Assembly: GCA_029783825.1 (NCBI GenBank)
Contig: JAREIK010003431.1
Span: 1,376,674-1,440,673, forward strand
DNA: 64,000 bases
Direction of reading: 5' to 3'
Source of the DNA: Sapria himalayana
Lineage: Eukaryota; Streptophyta; Magnoliopsida; Malpighiales; Rafflesiaceae
Shown here one piece after another: positions 48,891 to 59,559 of the stretch. Position 1 is the stretch's first letter. Every line of letters starts with the position of its first letter. A program made the position numbers and the translations under genes. The notes under the pieces were generated by a model. It made no database searches. It was not told where the DNA came from and worked only from the letters and a program-made list of their open reading frames with translations.

Positions 48891-49264
48891 ATTGAACCAT
48901 GATTTCATAAGTGATAATTATATGATATGTGTATTTTTTTCTTATTTTAATATTTTCTAAAATTTCTTGTAAATTGATTATATGATATTTTTTTAACAAA
49001 TTTTGTGAACAAATAAGTCACTAATATTTTAGGAGATAATGAACTCCTAAACATCTCAATGATACATTCACTTGAACTAAAAGTGAATTTAGAAGTGATG
49101 TTGAAAATAAGAATTGCCAATATATCTTTTTTATCTTGGAGAGAATTGCATATTTATAAGTATTCAATCACATACAATCCCAAAATATCAAAAGATCCTA
49201 AATTTTTAATATTATTTAGTAAATACTTTCTACTCTTAAATTTGGTCTTCAAAGATGCCTCTTC
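48891..49264. other. AT-rich DNA, nothing recognised
   Basis: No gene was recognised. It ends at the left terminus of element F. Confidence 0.45.
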
Positions 49265-49460
49265 TAGAGGTGTCAAGTGAGTTGAGTAGCCTAGACATGA
49301 CATGCATTGTCTTAGCTGGGCCCCACATGACATGGTCTAGACTTATGCTTAGATCATGGTCGTGTTGTGCTTGGTCGGGTCTAACCATGCCTTGTGCCGT
49401 GCTGGGTTAAGTCTAATCATTCCTCGTAACGTGCTAAGCACGACATGCATGCATTGCATC
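49265..49460 (+). mobile_element. hAT element F, left part (interrupted by element B)
   Basis: It starts TAGAGGTGTCAAGTGAGTTG and continues with decayed subterminal motifs up to 49460. Joining 49460 directly to 53596 gives a run comparable with the CATGGGTCCATCCCGTGCC region of the intact relatives, so the rest of F is at 53596-56592. The octamer before the left end (GCCTCTTC) and the one after the right end (GTCTCATC) agree at six of eight positions if one extra base is allowed at the right end. Confidence 0.7.
49453..49460. repeat. Left target-site duplication of compound element B
   Basis: ATTGCATC is repeated exactly at 53588-53595. It flanks the outer left end at 49461 and the right end at 53587, not the inner left end at 49844. 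Confidence 0.92.
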
Positions 49461-50128
49461 TACAGGTGTCAATCGGCCTGGGCCGGTCCGTCTTGGCACG
49501 AGGCACGACACGGTTCAGTCTTGATTGGGCCGGCCAGAAATGGAAAAATTCCGTGCCCGGGCCCATGCCATACCCGGGTTAGGCGCGTGCCGTGCCGTGC
49601 CGTGCCAGACCTGAGCCGTGCCTGACCCGGCACGGTTTGGCACGTGGCACGGCACCCCAGCACGGGTCACCCGTGCCGGGAGTCCTGTGAGCCCGACCCC
49701 AGGAAGCCCATCCCGCATAAAAAGACCGGGTCGGGTCTGATTCGACCCGACCCTCGGTCTTCCAGTATCCCGAACTGCTCGACAGGCGTGCCAGAGCGGG
49801 CCGGCACGGTAGCATAATCGTGCTGGTTAAAAAGGGTCAGGCCTAGAGGTGTCAAACGGGCCGGGCCGGCCCGGCCCGGCACGTTAAAAAACCGTGCCCG
49901 GGCCCGTGCCGTGCCCGGGCGAAGCAAGGCACGAAACGTGCCGTGCATGGCACGGCACGCCGGCACGGGTCCATCCCGTGCCGGTCCCGCAGGCACGCGT
50001 GGCACGCCGCCAGTGCCACGCGTGCCGTAGCGTGACCGCGTGACTCGTGAGTCGTGACTCTTCAGACCGTGACTCGGTCACGGACTCACGGATCACTCGA
50101 ACGTCGAACCACCAGGGCCCCCCCGGAA

Positions 50129-50174
50129 AAAAGACCGCGGGTTGGGTCCAAACAGACCCGACCCGCGGTCTTTT
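50129..50174. promoter_or_regulatory. Conserved 20-bp-arm inverted repeat in element B
   Basis: Arms 50129-50148 and 50155-50174 (AAAAGACCGCGGGTTGGGTC type) pair at 19 of 20 positions around a 6-base loop, about 285 bp from the inner left end and upstream of the TATA box. Element A has the counterpart at 39539-39584. It could be a transposase-binding palindrome or a regulatory site; no function is known to me. Confidence 0.65.
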
Positions 50175-50380
50175 CCGCCGAAAACCGAGAAAAACGAAAA
50201 ATATAACGGGAAAAAAAAATTTTTCAAACTTAGATCGATTTTCAGCCGTTGGATTCGACGCCAACGGCTAGGGGGCAGAATCCGACGGTCCTCGTGATTC
50301 TGCCCATTAAATATAATAAAAAAATTCAAAAAAAATAATAAAAAAATAATTTTTTTTTTTAAAAAAAAACTTTTTTTAGG

Positions 50381-50390
50381 CTATATAATC
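50381..50390 (+). promoter_or_regulatory. TATA box of element B transposase
   Basis: CTATATAATC followed by TACCCCCTCCCTAT lies 294 bp upstream of the ATG, and the arrangement is conserved in A and C. A CT-rich leader (TCTCTCTCTC) follows. Confidence 0.55.
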
Positions 50391-50674
50391 TACCCCCTCC
50401 CTATAGAATTTATATTTTTCAAAAACATTAATCCTCTCAATTTTTTCTCTCTCTCACATAAACCGTGCTTTTCTCGTTCGGCCCTCGTTTTATTGATTTC
50501 GGCTTGAATTTTCGTGAAACTCAACTTGAGTTTTGAACTTCAAAGCTTCCTGCGGGCTTCGGTGCATCTTTCACGTGAGAGACCTCTTTGCTTTTACCGG
50601 GTAATATAATTTACTTTTTGTTTTATTTTCTCTCTCTAAATCTTCTCTCTCTAGAAAAACGTACGAAAAAAAAA

Positions 50675-52807
50675 ATGACGAATTCACCTAACACATATTT
50701 AAATTTGGAAAATGAAAATGTTAGTGTTATACAACCGTCCGTGGCTCCTGAAACTTTGGTTTCTCCTGTCATGTCAGCCCAAAGTTCTAAAAAACTAAAA
50801 ACTAGGAGGACTTCTGTAGTTTGGACACATTTTAAAATCATAACACAATTAGATGTTAGGGGTGAGGAACATGAAATGGCACAGTGCAAATATTGTATGC
50901 GACTTTTAACATGCAAGAGTACATGTGGGACTGGGCACCTAAAGAGGCATTCTGAAATATGCTCCAAAAAACATGGACCGTTAGATCCTAGGCAAACCCA
51001 ACTTGGCACTACATTTTTTGAGACTGGATCGAGTTCAGTCTCAAAGTTTACTCCCTTCGTATACTCCAGCGAGTTGGGTAGGGACGGCATGGCCAGGCTC
51101 ATCACATTGATGGGTCTTCCTATCAGATTTTCGGAAGATCCGAGGGTAGTCCGCATCATGCAGACTTATTTTCAGCCATCCTATCGTAGGATTCCTAGGT
51201 CCACATCTAGGAGTGACATACTAAAGATATATAAGTTAGAAAAACAAAAAATAATTAATGAATTATTGGCATTTAGTGGAGTGGTGTCCGTGACGTCCGA
51301 TATATGGACATGTCACGATGATTCTTCTTATGCATGTATCACGAGTCATTATGTCGATTCAAACTGGACAATAAATAAAAAAATATTAGGATTCACTGAG
51401 ATTCTTCATCCTCATGATGGCCCGGCCATTTTTGAGTGTATGATGAAAATATTTAGGGAATATAAAATTCAAAATAAAATTTTTAGTGTCACTTTCGATA
51501 ATGCTGCGAATAATGGAGTAGCGATCAATATGTTTATTAGGAATATTAGAGACGCACCTTTAGGAGAGATATTTCATGTCAGATGCATGTGTCATGTTAT
51601 TAACCTTATAGTTCAAGCGGGTATGAAGGTGTGTTCCCCCGCGTTGGAAAATATACGCAATGCACTCAAGTATATTCGCACTCCTCGCAGACTACAAGAG
51701 TTTGGTAATCTCTGTTTGTCTGCGAATCTTAAGAAGAAATTCCAATCTGATGTGAGACATCGTTGGAATTACACGTACCTGATGTTGGAATCATGTGTTG
51801 GATACGAACACGTGATATCCGACTACGTCAATAGTAAGAGTGGCGAACTTATTATTGACGACACTGACTGAGCTTCAGGAATTTCATTTATGAAATTCCT
51901 GAATATATTTTATGACACGACGAACATGTGTTCGTCGGTTTATACGCCCACCACTTGCATTGCACTCCGTTGCATATGCAACATTAGTAGCATGTTTAGG
52001 ATGTATCGAGCGAACCCGATGCTCAGCATTATGGTTGCAGAGATGGAGACCAAGTACCTGAAGTACTGGTCCACCATTCCATCTCTTTATTGCCTCGCAG
52101 CATGCATGGACCCTAGGGCTAAGGTGGAAGGGGTTGAAAACACCCTGACTTTCATTTCCTCGTGCATGAACCTGGAAGAGCCACCTCAAGGGTTCATTTA
52201 CGAGAAGTTGACAGACCTGTTCACATACTACGATACTAGGTATGGTGGTGGTGGTCGTGGTGTTGAGACTGTGAGTACGGACTCTGATACCTTGTTCGGA
52301 GATGACCCATATTCCATTAACCTAGCGAGGGGGAAACGTAGGGGTGGACCTTCACATCGGAGCGAGCTGTCTCGGTACTTAGATACCGATTACTGCTCAA
52401 TCCTATCACCATCTGACAATAAGAATCTTGATTTATTACAGTGGTGGAAATCATATGAGTCCGCCTATCCCGTGCTATCTAGGATGGCACGGGATCTACT
52501 GACTCCTCCGGTGTCGAGCGTAGCATCGGAGTCTGTTTTTTCTGTTGCAGTGAACGTGATTTCGGATAGGAGATCGAGATTACGTCCAGATATGGTTGAG
52601 GCCTTGGCATGTTTGAAGGATTGGGAGGATTCGAGATTTAGCATCAGTGTTCGTGCTGAAGCTGGGACTGTGACAGACACTGCAGTCGCATCCACATCCA
52701 CTACGATGGCGGAGGAGCTGATTGCCGATGATGATGACGATGACCCATATGATACTGATCTTGATGTTGCGGCTGATGATTCTCATTTTATGCCGCTTGA
52801 CGATTGA
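50675..52807 (+). pseudogene. hAT transposase of element B, about 710 codons, single UGA interruption
   Basis: A hAT transposase binds the element's ends and cuts and rejoins DNA in the nucleus. The chosen start is ATG 50675 (M-T-N-S-P-N-T-Y-L), homologous to the ATG in C; the frame is open further upstream but that part is leader. Domains in order are: BED-type zinc finger at residues about 50-105 (VWTHF, CKYC, HLKRH, C), RNase-H-like core with SDIWTCHDD (about 210) and SVTFDNAANN (about 300), CMCHVINL (about 325), and a variable region. Last come a C-terminal dimerisation domain (WWKSY, PPVSSVASESVFSVAVN, ALACLKDW) and an Asp-rich tail. The only break is UGA 51869-51871, where A has Trp. 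Length fits RICESLEEPER/DAYSLEEPER-like hAT proteins. Confidence 0.93.
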
Positions 52808-53280
52808 TGCTCATCTGCTCTTTTTTTCGATATTTTGTAATTATTTTTATTTATACGCTTTGTTTATACTTTGGTCTTTGTATTATACGTTGTGTAGAAG
52901 TTGAAACTTATACTTTTTTTTTCGGAGTTTTGGTTTCAAAAGCATGAATGGTAATTTTTATTTGCGTAGTTTAAATTTTTTTTAATTAAAATTTTTACTA
53001 AATTAATGTATTTTTTTATTATTTTAAGATTTAAATATTATTTTAAAATTTATTAACTTTAAATCTTAATATTTAATTAATAATAATACATTATAATATT
53101 AAAATTTACTAAACTTAAGTTAAAAAAAAAATAAATTTCCTAATTTTTTTTTTCATAATTACATTTAATTTTAAATGTAATATTAGTTACAAAAAATTTT
53201 AATTTTTTTTTTTACATAATAACATAAACTTAAATAATGATAAACAGAAACTTAAAAAAAAAAAAAAAAAATTTTTTTGT
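52808..53280. other. Element B 3' untranslated region, AT-rich
   Basis: It is collinear with 42229-42690 of element A. Candidate polyadenylation signals are indistinct because of the high AT content. Confidence 0.65.
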
Positions 53281-53587
53281 AATCTGCCAAGGCAGAGCCG
53301 CAGGCGCAGAGGCAGAGGCACCAAGACCAAGCGGTCCAAGTGGACATGGGTCATGGGCCATGGCTACTGAGTACTGCGGCAGTGCCAAGCACGGGCCGTG
53401 CGCCCGTGCCCTTGCTTACTGCTTGGCCGAGCGGGCCGGGCACGGCACGGCATGGCCTCGCCGTGCCAACGGGCCGTGCCGTGCCCGACTTAAAAAAACC
53501 GTGCCGTGCCGGGCACGGCACGACACGGTTGCACGGCAGGGCACGTGAAAAACGGGCCGTGCCGGCCTGGCCTGTTTGACACCTCTA

Positions 53588-53595
53588 ATTGCATC
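53588..53595. repeat. Right target-site duplication of compound element B
   Basis: Second copy of ATTGCATC; see 49453-49460. Confidence 0.92.
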
Positions 53596-56592
53596 TGGGC
53601 ATGGTCCATGCAAACACGAGACATGGATTTTAGAAAAAATTGTTGTCCCCTACTCATCATGTTGAACATAATGGGATATTTCTTTTGCCTCGACGAGGAA
53701 AGTGATATGTATTGTTTCATTGTTATTAATGTTAAAAAAAAAAGATAAAAAGAGATATTTTTAATCATCATATTTCTTCTAATTGCTAATGGGCATAGAT
53801 TTGATAATTGGTAGAAATCTGCCTAAAAAATTTTAAAAAATACAAAAAAATGAAAAATATATAATATTTTATTATATATTTTTTAATTATTATATTAAAC
53901 TATTTTATTTTTCACTCATTTATATTTTTTCATCATGCTTTTTTTTTCCTCATTCTCTGCTCTAAATTATTGGTTGGCTTTGCTTGTTGATTAGTGAAAG
54001 TAATTATTTTTAAGTCTTAAGTCTTGACTAAAATAGAAAATTTGTAAGGTGACAAGTTGCTAATTAAAAAAACGAGATGGACTGTTGCTAGTGCACACAT
54101 AAAGCTAAAATATACACATTATAGTTCTGTTTGTGTTATAATTTATAAAAATTCAAACTTATAATTTTTTAAAAAGTCAGAATAATAAAAAAATAAAAAA
54201 AATTAATAAATAATAATTTTAATGATAATGAATCTGACCTAAAAATAAATAACAATGACAATTTGATCAAAAAATTTGAGGTCAAAACTGAATTATTTAT
54301 TATGATCTCGACTCATTTTTTTAAATTATCTAAAAATTGGTAAATTATAATAGTCTAGATGTATTTTAATATAATTAAAATAAAAAAAATATTAGGTGTA
54401 TCAAAAAAATATGGCAAAATATTTATTTTGTGAAAATTATATTCATATAGGAGTATTGTGATATTAGCTACTATAAGAAGTATTTTAATGAATGTACCAA
54501 AAAATATGGTGCATAAGATCATATGCAAATCCAACTAAAGTCAAAGCTTTTGAAGTTGGATTAATTTCAATTTTATTGATTTTTTTTATTTATTATATTT
54601 AATTTTGAGAGATAAAACATAATCAAATAGATTATTATGATAAATATTTTATTAAGATTTTTGAAGGATTCTAATGTAGTTAGTATTATGCAGATTTATT
54701 TTCAGCATGCTAATTATAGAATTCTTAATCCACAAGTTGGAAGACAATGAAAAATTATAAATTAAAAAAGTAATTAATAATTAATAAATTTAAAAAATAT
54801 GATTGAATGATATTCGTGATATTTGATATTTGGAATAGTTGTGATATTGTATTATTTGCATGTTTTACCGTTCGCTATGTTAACTGTAAATAGAAACTTA
54901 ATAAAAAAATTTTAGAATTCTTGAGGTTTTTTATTTTTATAATGGTCATGCCATATATGAGTATATGACGAAAATTTTTACGAAATATAATATTCAAAAT
55001 ATAATTAACTATCATATTTGATAATGTTTTGAATAATAATGTAGTCATTAATATGTTTATCAGAACTATCAATGATAGGTCATCAGATGAAAAATTGTAT
55101 AGTAGGTGGTTGTGTCATGTAATTAACTTAATAGTATAAGTAGGAATAAAAATAAATTTTCTTAATATTAGTAAACATAAAAAAATTACTAAAATATCTT
55201 AAGATATATAATAGACAATAATAGTTTAATACTCTATATTTGTTAGTAGATCTAAAAAAAATTATAACTAGCTATAAAATATCATTGAAATTATATCTAT
55301 ATGATATTAGAATCATGTGTTGGCTGCTAATACGTGATATTTAACTATGTGAATGTCTGAGTATGTTTCGTATTTAATACTATGAATAATAAGATAAAAA
55401 TCAAATATTTAAAATAGTGATTATCTATTTTCAAGTCTTTATTACTTTATTGTTTGTATGGATCCTAGGGTTAATATTGAATGGGTAGAAAATATTTAAA
55501 GATACATATATATATACATGAACTAATTAAAAAAATTTGATGATTGGATTCATAACAAATTAGATAATATATTTACCTATTATGATATCAAATTTGATAT
55601 TCGTAGGGAGTCTTCATGTATAGACATGAGTATCATATTTGAAGGTAATAATTTTTTTATTCAATTAGTTATGAATAAACAATGAGGTGGTTAATCTAAT
55701 AAGAACAAATTGTTTTGTACTTAAATATTGATTATTGCTCAATTTTATCATTTGATGATAATAAAAATTTAGATATTTTGAGTTGAATATATTATATTAG
55801 TATTATTTTTCCGTATTATTTAATATGTCACGTGATTTACTAACTCCTCTAATGTTTAGTGTAATATTAAAAAATTATTTTTTTGATAGAAGATTTAAAT
55901 TATGATTAGATATAATATAAGTATTTTTTTGCTTAAAAGATTGAAAATTTAATGTTTAATAATTAGGATAAAACCAAAGAATTATTTGTGGATGATAACT
56001 TATGTGATATTGATGATATTGAGACTATCACTAGTATTAGCTTTAGAATCATATGTGATAATATTATGATTTGCATCTGTACCATATTAGTACTGCAAAA
56101 ATGGAATGATTGTGACTATTAAAATATGATACATATTTTAATATGTATCTTATTTTATCTACTTTATTTATATTCAAGAGTTATAATTTTTTGTTAGTGT
56201 TTTTGAGTTTTTCTTCACTGTTTATCATTTTGATTTTATTATTATTTTTCATATAGCATCCTCTGTTGAATATATTTTTTTTAATTCTTTATTTTATTCA
56301 TTTAAAATTATAATGCTATATGCAATGTAATTTTTTTTTCTTTTGATTTTTATATATTATATTAAAGAAAAATTATATATTTTATAATTTTTTTATTAGC
56401 CCAGTCGTCTTCCTAGAATTGACATGATTGGCACGACCCAGATTTTACTATGATTTGTCACAATAGTGCCAAATAGCAGGCTAATCTAGTCATGCCTAAG
56501 CTGACTTATCATCAAGTTGTGCTGGCATGACACACCACGGGAACTCATTCCATGCTGTGTTAGACACAACACGACTCATTTGACACATTTAA
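53596..56592 (+). mobile_element. hAT element F, right part (host of B), very decayed
   Basis: It resumes in the left subterminal zone and continues with a leader trace (TCTGCC near 53820, a C/T-rich stretch near 53940), a transposase relic and a right subterminal zone (56400-56592). It ends, inverted, TAAATGTGTCAAATGAGTCG. Total length without B is about 3.2 kb. It has far more mutations than A, B or C, so it is an old insertion in which the younger B landed. Confidence 0.7.
54290..56060 (+). pseudogene. hAT transposase relic (element F)
   Basis: Nucleotide-level collinearity with B can be followed from the start of the BED finger (GACTCATTTT near 54310) through the core near 54830-55040, the C-V-G-Y-E-H region near 55310 and the dimerisation region near 55800-55920 to the Asp-rich end near 56040. 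The transitions are mostly towards A and T, and nearly every reading frame is closed by stops. There is a deletion around 55360, which removes the codon corresponding to the shared UGA. Confidence 0.75.
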
Positions 56593-56649
56593 GTCTCATC
56601 TTTTAATTTTTTTTCAAATACATTATCATTATCATCACACTAATTATCA

Positions 56650-58010
56650 TTAATGCTTCATGATCTAAAGAGAATATTCATTTTATTTAACTTGAATAAA
56701 AATTACTATCCCATTATACAATTGATTTAAAATTGATTCAATCAAGGTAATTTTTGTGACAGCTTCACTTGATTCATATACTTGCTCAAAACAACATTTT
56801 TCATGCTTCATCTTATATTGATGATCTAAAATAATAATAGCATACAATAAATAATTAATATTATTATAATTTTCATAGTATTTAATAATTTTTTTTTATT
56901 TTACATGTATGGACAACTATCATTTAATTCTCACTATTAGTTATTTTCTATAATATTTTTTGCGTAAATACTAATTTTTTTAAAAAAAATATTTCAACAT
57001 GCAAAGATCCTAAAAATTTCAAATTAACATCATGAAATATTTTCAAGAATTTAATGAACATCCATGTCTTTATTAATCTTCTTTTTTTGGAGTGCCCTTT
57101 ATTTTTTTTTTTTGAAAATATTTTTTATATCTAGCATCATGATACTGTAATCTAACAATGGCTCTTTCAAATTTTTCTATTGCATCAAACATCAAATAGG
57201 TGGAATTTTACCTAGTTTTTATATCAAGACACAAGATATGCATATTTGATATTTTCATGTTTTGAACACATTTTTTAAAAGCATTGAAATTAGTCATAGA
57301 TGATCTAACATATTGAATTGTATTTCCAATATTGTTAATAGAATTATTATGCTTTTTCAAATCATCTTGAATAAAAAGATTAATATATGTGCAAAATAAA
57401 GAATATACAAGAATTTATTATTTAAAATCTTATATTTATAAGAAAAATAATCTTTTAAACATGTAATAGCTGAATCATGAGAATTAGTAGTATCAATAAT
57501 TACTGTTAGAACATGTTCAATGCTTTAATTCAACTAATAATTTTCAATCATCAATCTAATAATGTTTTTTTTAATGATTAGGGGCTTGACAAAAGTTTAA
57601 AATTTGTCTATGTTATATCTAATCTTAATGAATCCAATGAATAATTAAACACATATAATTATAATTCTTGAATATATGATCAAGTCTTAATTTTAAGCAA
57701 AAATTTTTATTTTTCAAATACATATAAGGTTTTTATGCTCCATACAAAATTTTATGCAATATTTCCAATTAGTAATGATAGAAAGAATTATAAATATAGG
57801 CTTTTATATGTGAGTAATTATCAAATCCATTTCCTTCAATGATTCTAAAAGACAACTCATCATAAATAATAATTAATGTTAAGACTTATCGAATTATTTC
57901 AATATCATATTTAATCACATTTAAATTCCCAATCTTAGCACCATTATTATTAATCTATGCTCTTTCTTAGTATTAAAACTAATAATTTTATATTTATTAT
58001 CAACTAATGT
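56650..58010 (-). pseudogene. RICESLEEPER-type hAT transposase pseudogene (second hAT family)
   Basis: Read on the minus strand from 58010 downwards it shows the conserved order of this family: a YDELSFRIIEGNGF-like segment near 57850, RQILNFCQAPNH near 57610, a degenerate T-V-D-N-A-x-x-N-D region near 57500 (IDTTNSHDSAI), then NLFIQDDLKKHNNSI near 57380. After these come CLDIKTRWNSTYLMFDAIEK near 57200, FIKFLKIFHDVNLKFLGSL near 57040 and a KCCFEQVYES segment near 56780. Stops interrupt it and the C-terminal dimerisation domain was not found. It is clearly a different family from elements A-G. Its low-coordinate edge abuts the end of F. The N-terminal part overlaps the 211-bp tandem duplication. 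Confidence 0.8.
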
Positions 58011-58012
58011 AT

Positions 58013-58434
58013 AAGGAGATATCCTAAATTTGACTTGCAAGTGACGGTAAATAACTAGTCTTATTCTTATTTATCATGTATGAATGTTCTTAGTTGAGAT
58101 CCATTTCAATTTTCATATGGTGTATACAAATAATTGAAGATTATATAGAATTGTTATTTGTGATAGAATGATATATTTTGTGATATCTATTGATGATTTG
58201 TTATATTATATTTTGTTCATTTTAAGGAGATATCCTAAATTTGACTTGCAAGTGACGGTAAATAACTAGTCTTATTCTTATTTATCATGTATGAATGTTC
58301 TTAGTTGAGATCCATTTCAATTTTCATATGGTGTATACAAATAATTGAAGATTATGTAGAATTGTTATTTGTGATAGAATGATATATTTTGTGATATCTA
58401 TTGATGATTTGTTATATTATATTTTGTTCATTTT
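58013..58434. repeat. 211-bp near-perfect tandem duplication
   Basis: Positions 58013-58223 and 58224-58434 are direct copies that differ at a single visible base (ATATAG against ATGTAG in the same context). The surrounding pseudogene is heavily decayed, so the duplication is much younger than the element it lies in. It covers the expected N-terminal part of the RICESLEEPER-like relic. Confidence 0.93.
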
Positions 58435-58945
58435 ATTTAAAGAAAATTCTAGTTTATTGTGTTTTTATTATTTTTTTATAAAATAATTATAATATAATAT
58501 GTGTGTAAAAGTAAACTAGTAAGAAGTCATCCTGTTTTAGAATATATTTCATGTGAGTTTATATTTTTAAGGCATGCCAATTAAAAAAAATAAATTAGAG
58601 ATTTTTTCCAGCACTTTTAGATGGTATTATTATTCATTAGAGGTCAAATGGGTCGGGTCAAGTTGACACCTATAAAAACAAGCAGCTTGACAAGGCCCAA
58701 ACAAAAGATATTGGATAGGCTAGCCATGGCCCCAAGCTACTTGCTACCTTTTTTTTAAAAAAGATTGTAGTCGGGTCAGGTTGGAGATGTACTTGCTTTA
58801 ATTCAATCTTTTTTTAAATGACATTTGAATCTCTTGTGCCATTCCTAAGTTCGGGTTCATGCCAACTTGAGGTATGACTTGGGCTTATCATGAATTGACC
58901 TAGTTGAGTTGGCAATTCATATCATTGGTCACTTCATGTCTATCC
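58435..58945. other. AT-rich DNA with hAT end fragments near 58638-58672
   Basis: At 58638 a left-type end (TAGAGGTCAAATGGGTCGGG) is followed directly by a right-type end (AGTTGACACCTATA) ending at 58672, about 35 bp in all, so this could be two fused element termini. Motifs such as GGTCGGGT and CATGCCAACTTGAGG continue to about 58930. No gene is present. Confidence 0.45.
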
Positions 58946-59559
58946 TAGAGGTGTCAAATGAGTTATATTGTGCTGACATGATTTATTTTTTTTATATGAA
59001 TTGACTTGGTTAGATTGATGATTCGGTTCATTAGGTCGACAACTCCTAAACTCATAAATTGCATTTAAATAATTTTAACATACTCATATTAAGCCACCAT
59101 GTTGTGACTTGCATGACTCGCTTGGCTCGTAGTTGGGTACATCCATGCTAGGTTGTGGTTGTTATGGGTAATGAGAAACATTAATTGAATGTGCACAGTT
59201 AAAATATTCTAATATTTTAATTTTGTATTTATTTAAAAAACAAAATATTATATTCACATGTAAAATTTTAATTTTATAATTTTAACATGCTCATAAAGTA
59301 CTTGTGCAATGTGTATTATATATTTTATATTTATAGTGTTTTATAAACTTAAATGAATTGAATTTTAATTAATAACTAAAAAAAAATATTTGATATTTGG
59401 ATCAATTCCAAAATGAAAATATTTATTAAAAAAAATAATAACAAAGTGTAATATGATACATAACATAAGATGAAGCATGGTCGGTAGAAATTCAAAAACA
59501 AACAAAATATAATATCATATGTAAAAAAAGTTCAAAATCACGAGTTATCAAATTATGTC

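Larger units (their letters stand above)
49461..53587 (+). mobile_element. Compound hAT element B (outer boundary)
   Basis: The outer left end TACAGGTGTCAATCGGCC and the right end (inverted TAGAGGTGTCAAACAGGCC) are flanked by the perfect octamer ATTGCATC. Between 49461 and 49843 lies a short internally deleted relative: a left subterminal region, a hairpin-like block near 49720-49760 and a right-type block (GGTAGCATAATCGTGCTGG) that stops just short of its terminal bases. A complete second left end begins at 49844. So the unit has two left ends and one right end. It lies inside older element F. Confidence 0.88.
49844..53587 (+). mobile_element. hAT element B, inner full-length element
   Basis: It starts TAGAGGTGTCAAACGGGCC and has the same 3.74-kb size and parts as element A. 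The parts are GC-rich subterminal ends, an almost perfect hairpin (50129-50174), a TATA box at 50381, a CT-rich leader, one transposase frame, an AT-rich 3' region and the right subterminal zone. The octamer before it (49836-49843, GTCAGGCC) is not repeated at 53588. The best-preserved copy in the window, it is inactivated only by one UGA as far as I can see. Confidence 0.9.

Noticed and set aside
50601..50654. Possible 54-nt intron (GTAATA...TCTAG) in the leader of element B
   Set aside because: It is shorter than normal plant introns, and the CT-rich leader supplies an AG by chance; no evidence of splicing.
50623..51159. 178-residue minus-strand frame opposite the transposase of B (and 40080-40589 in A)
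   Set aside because: It is an antisense shadow of the zinc-finger region of the hAT transposase.
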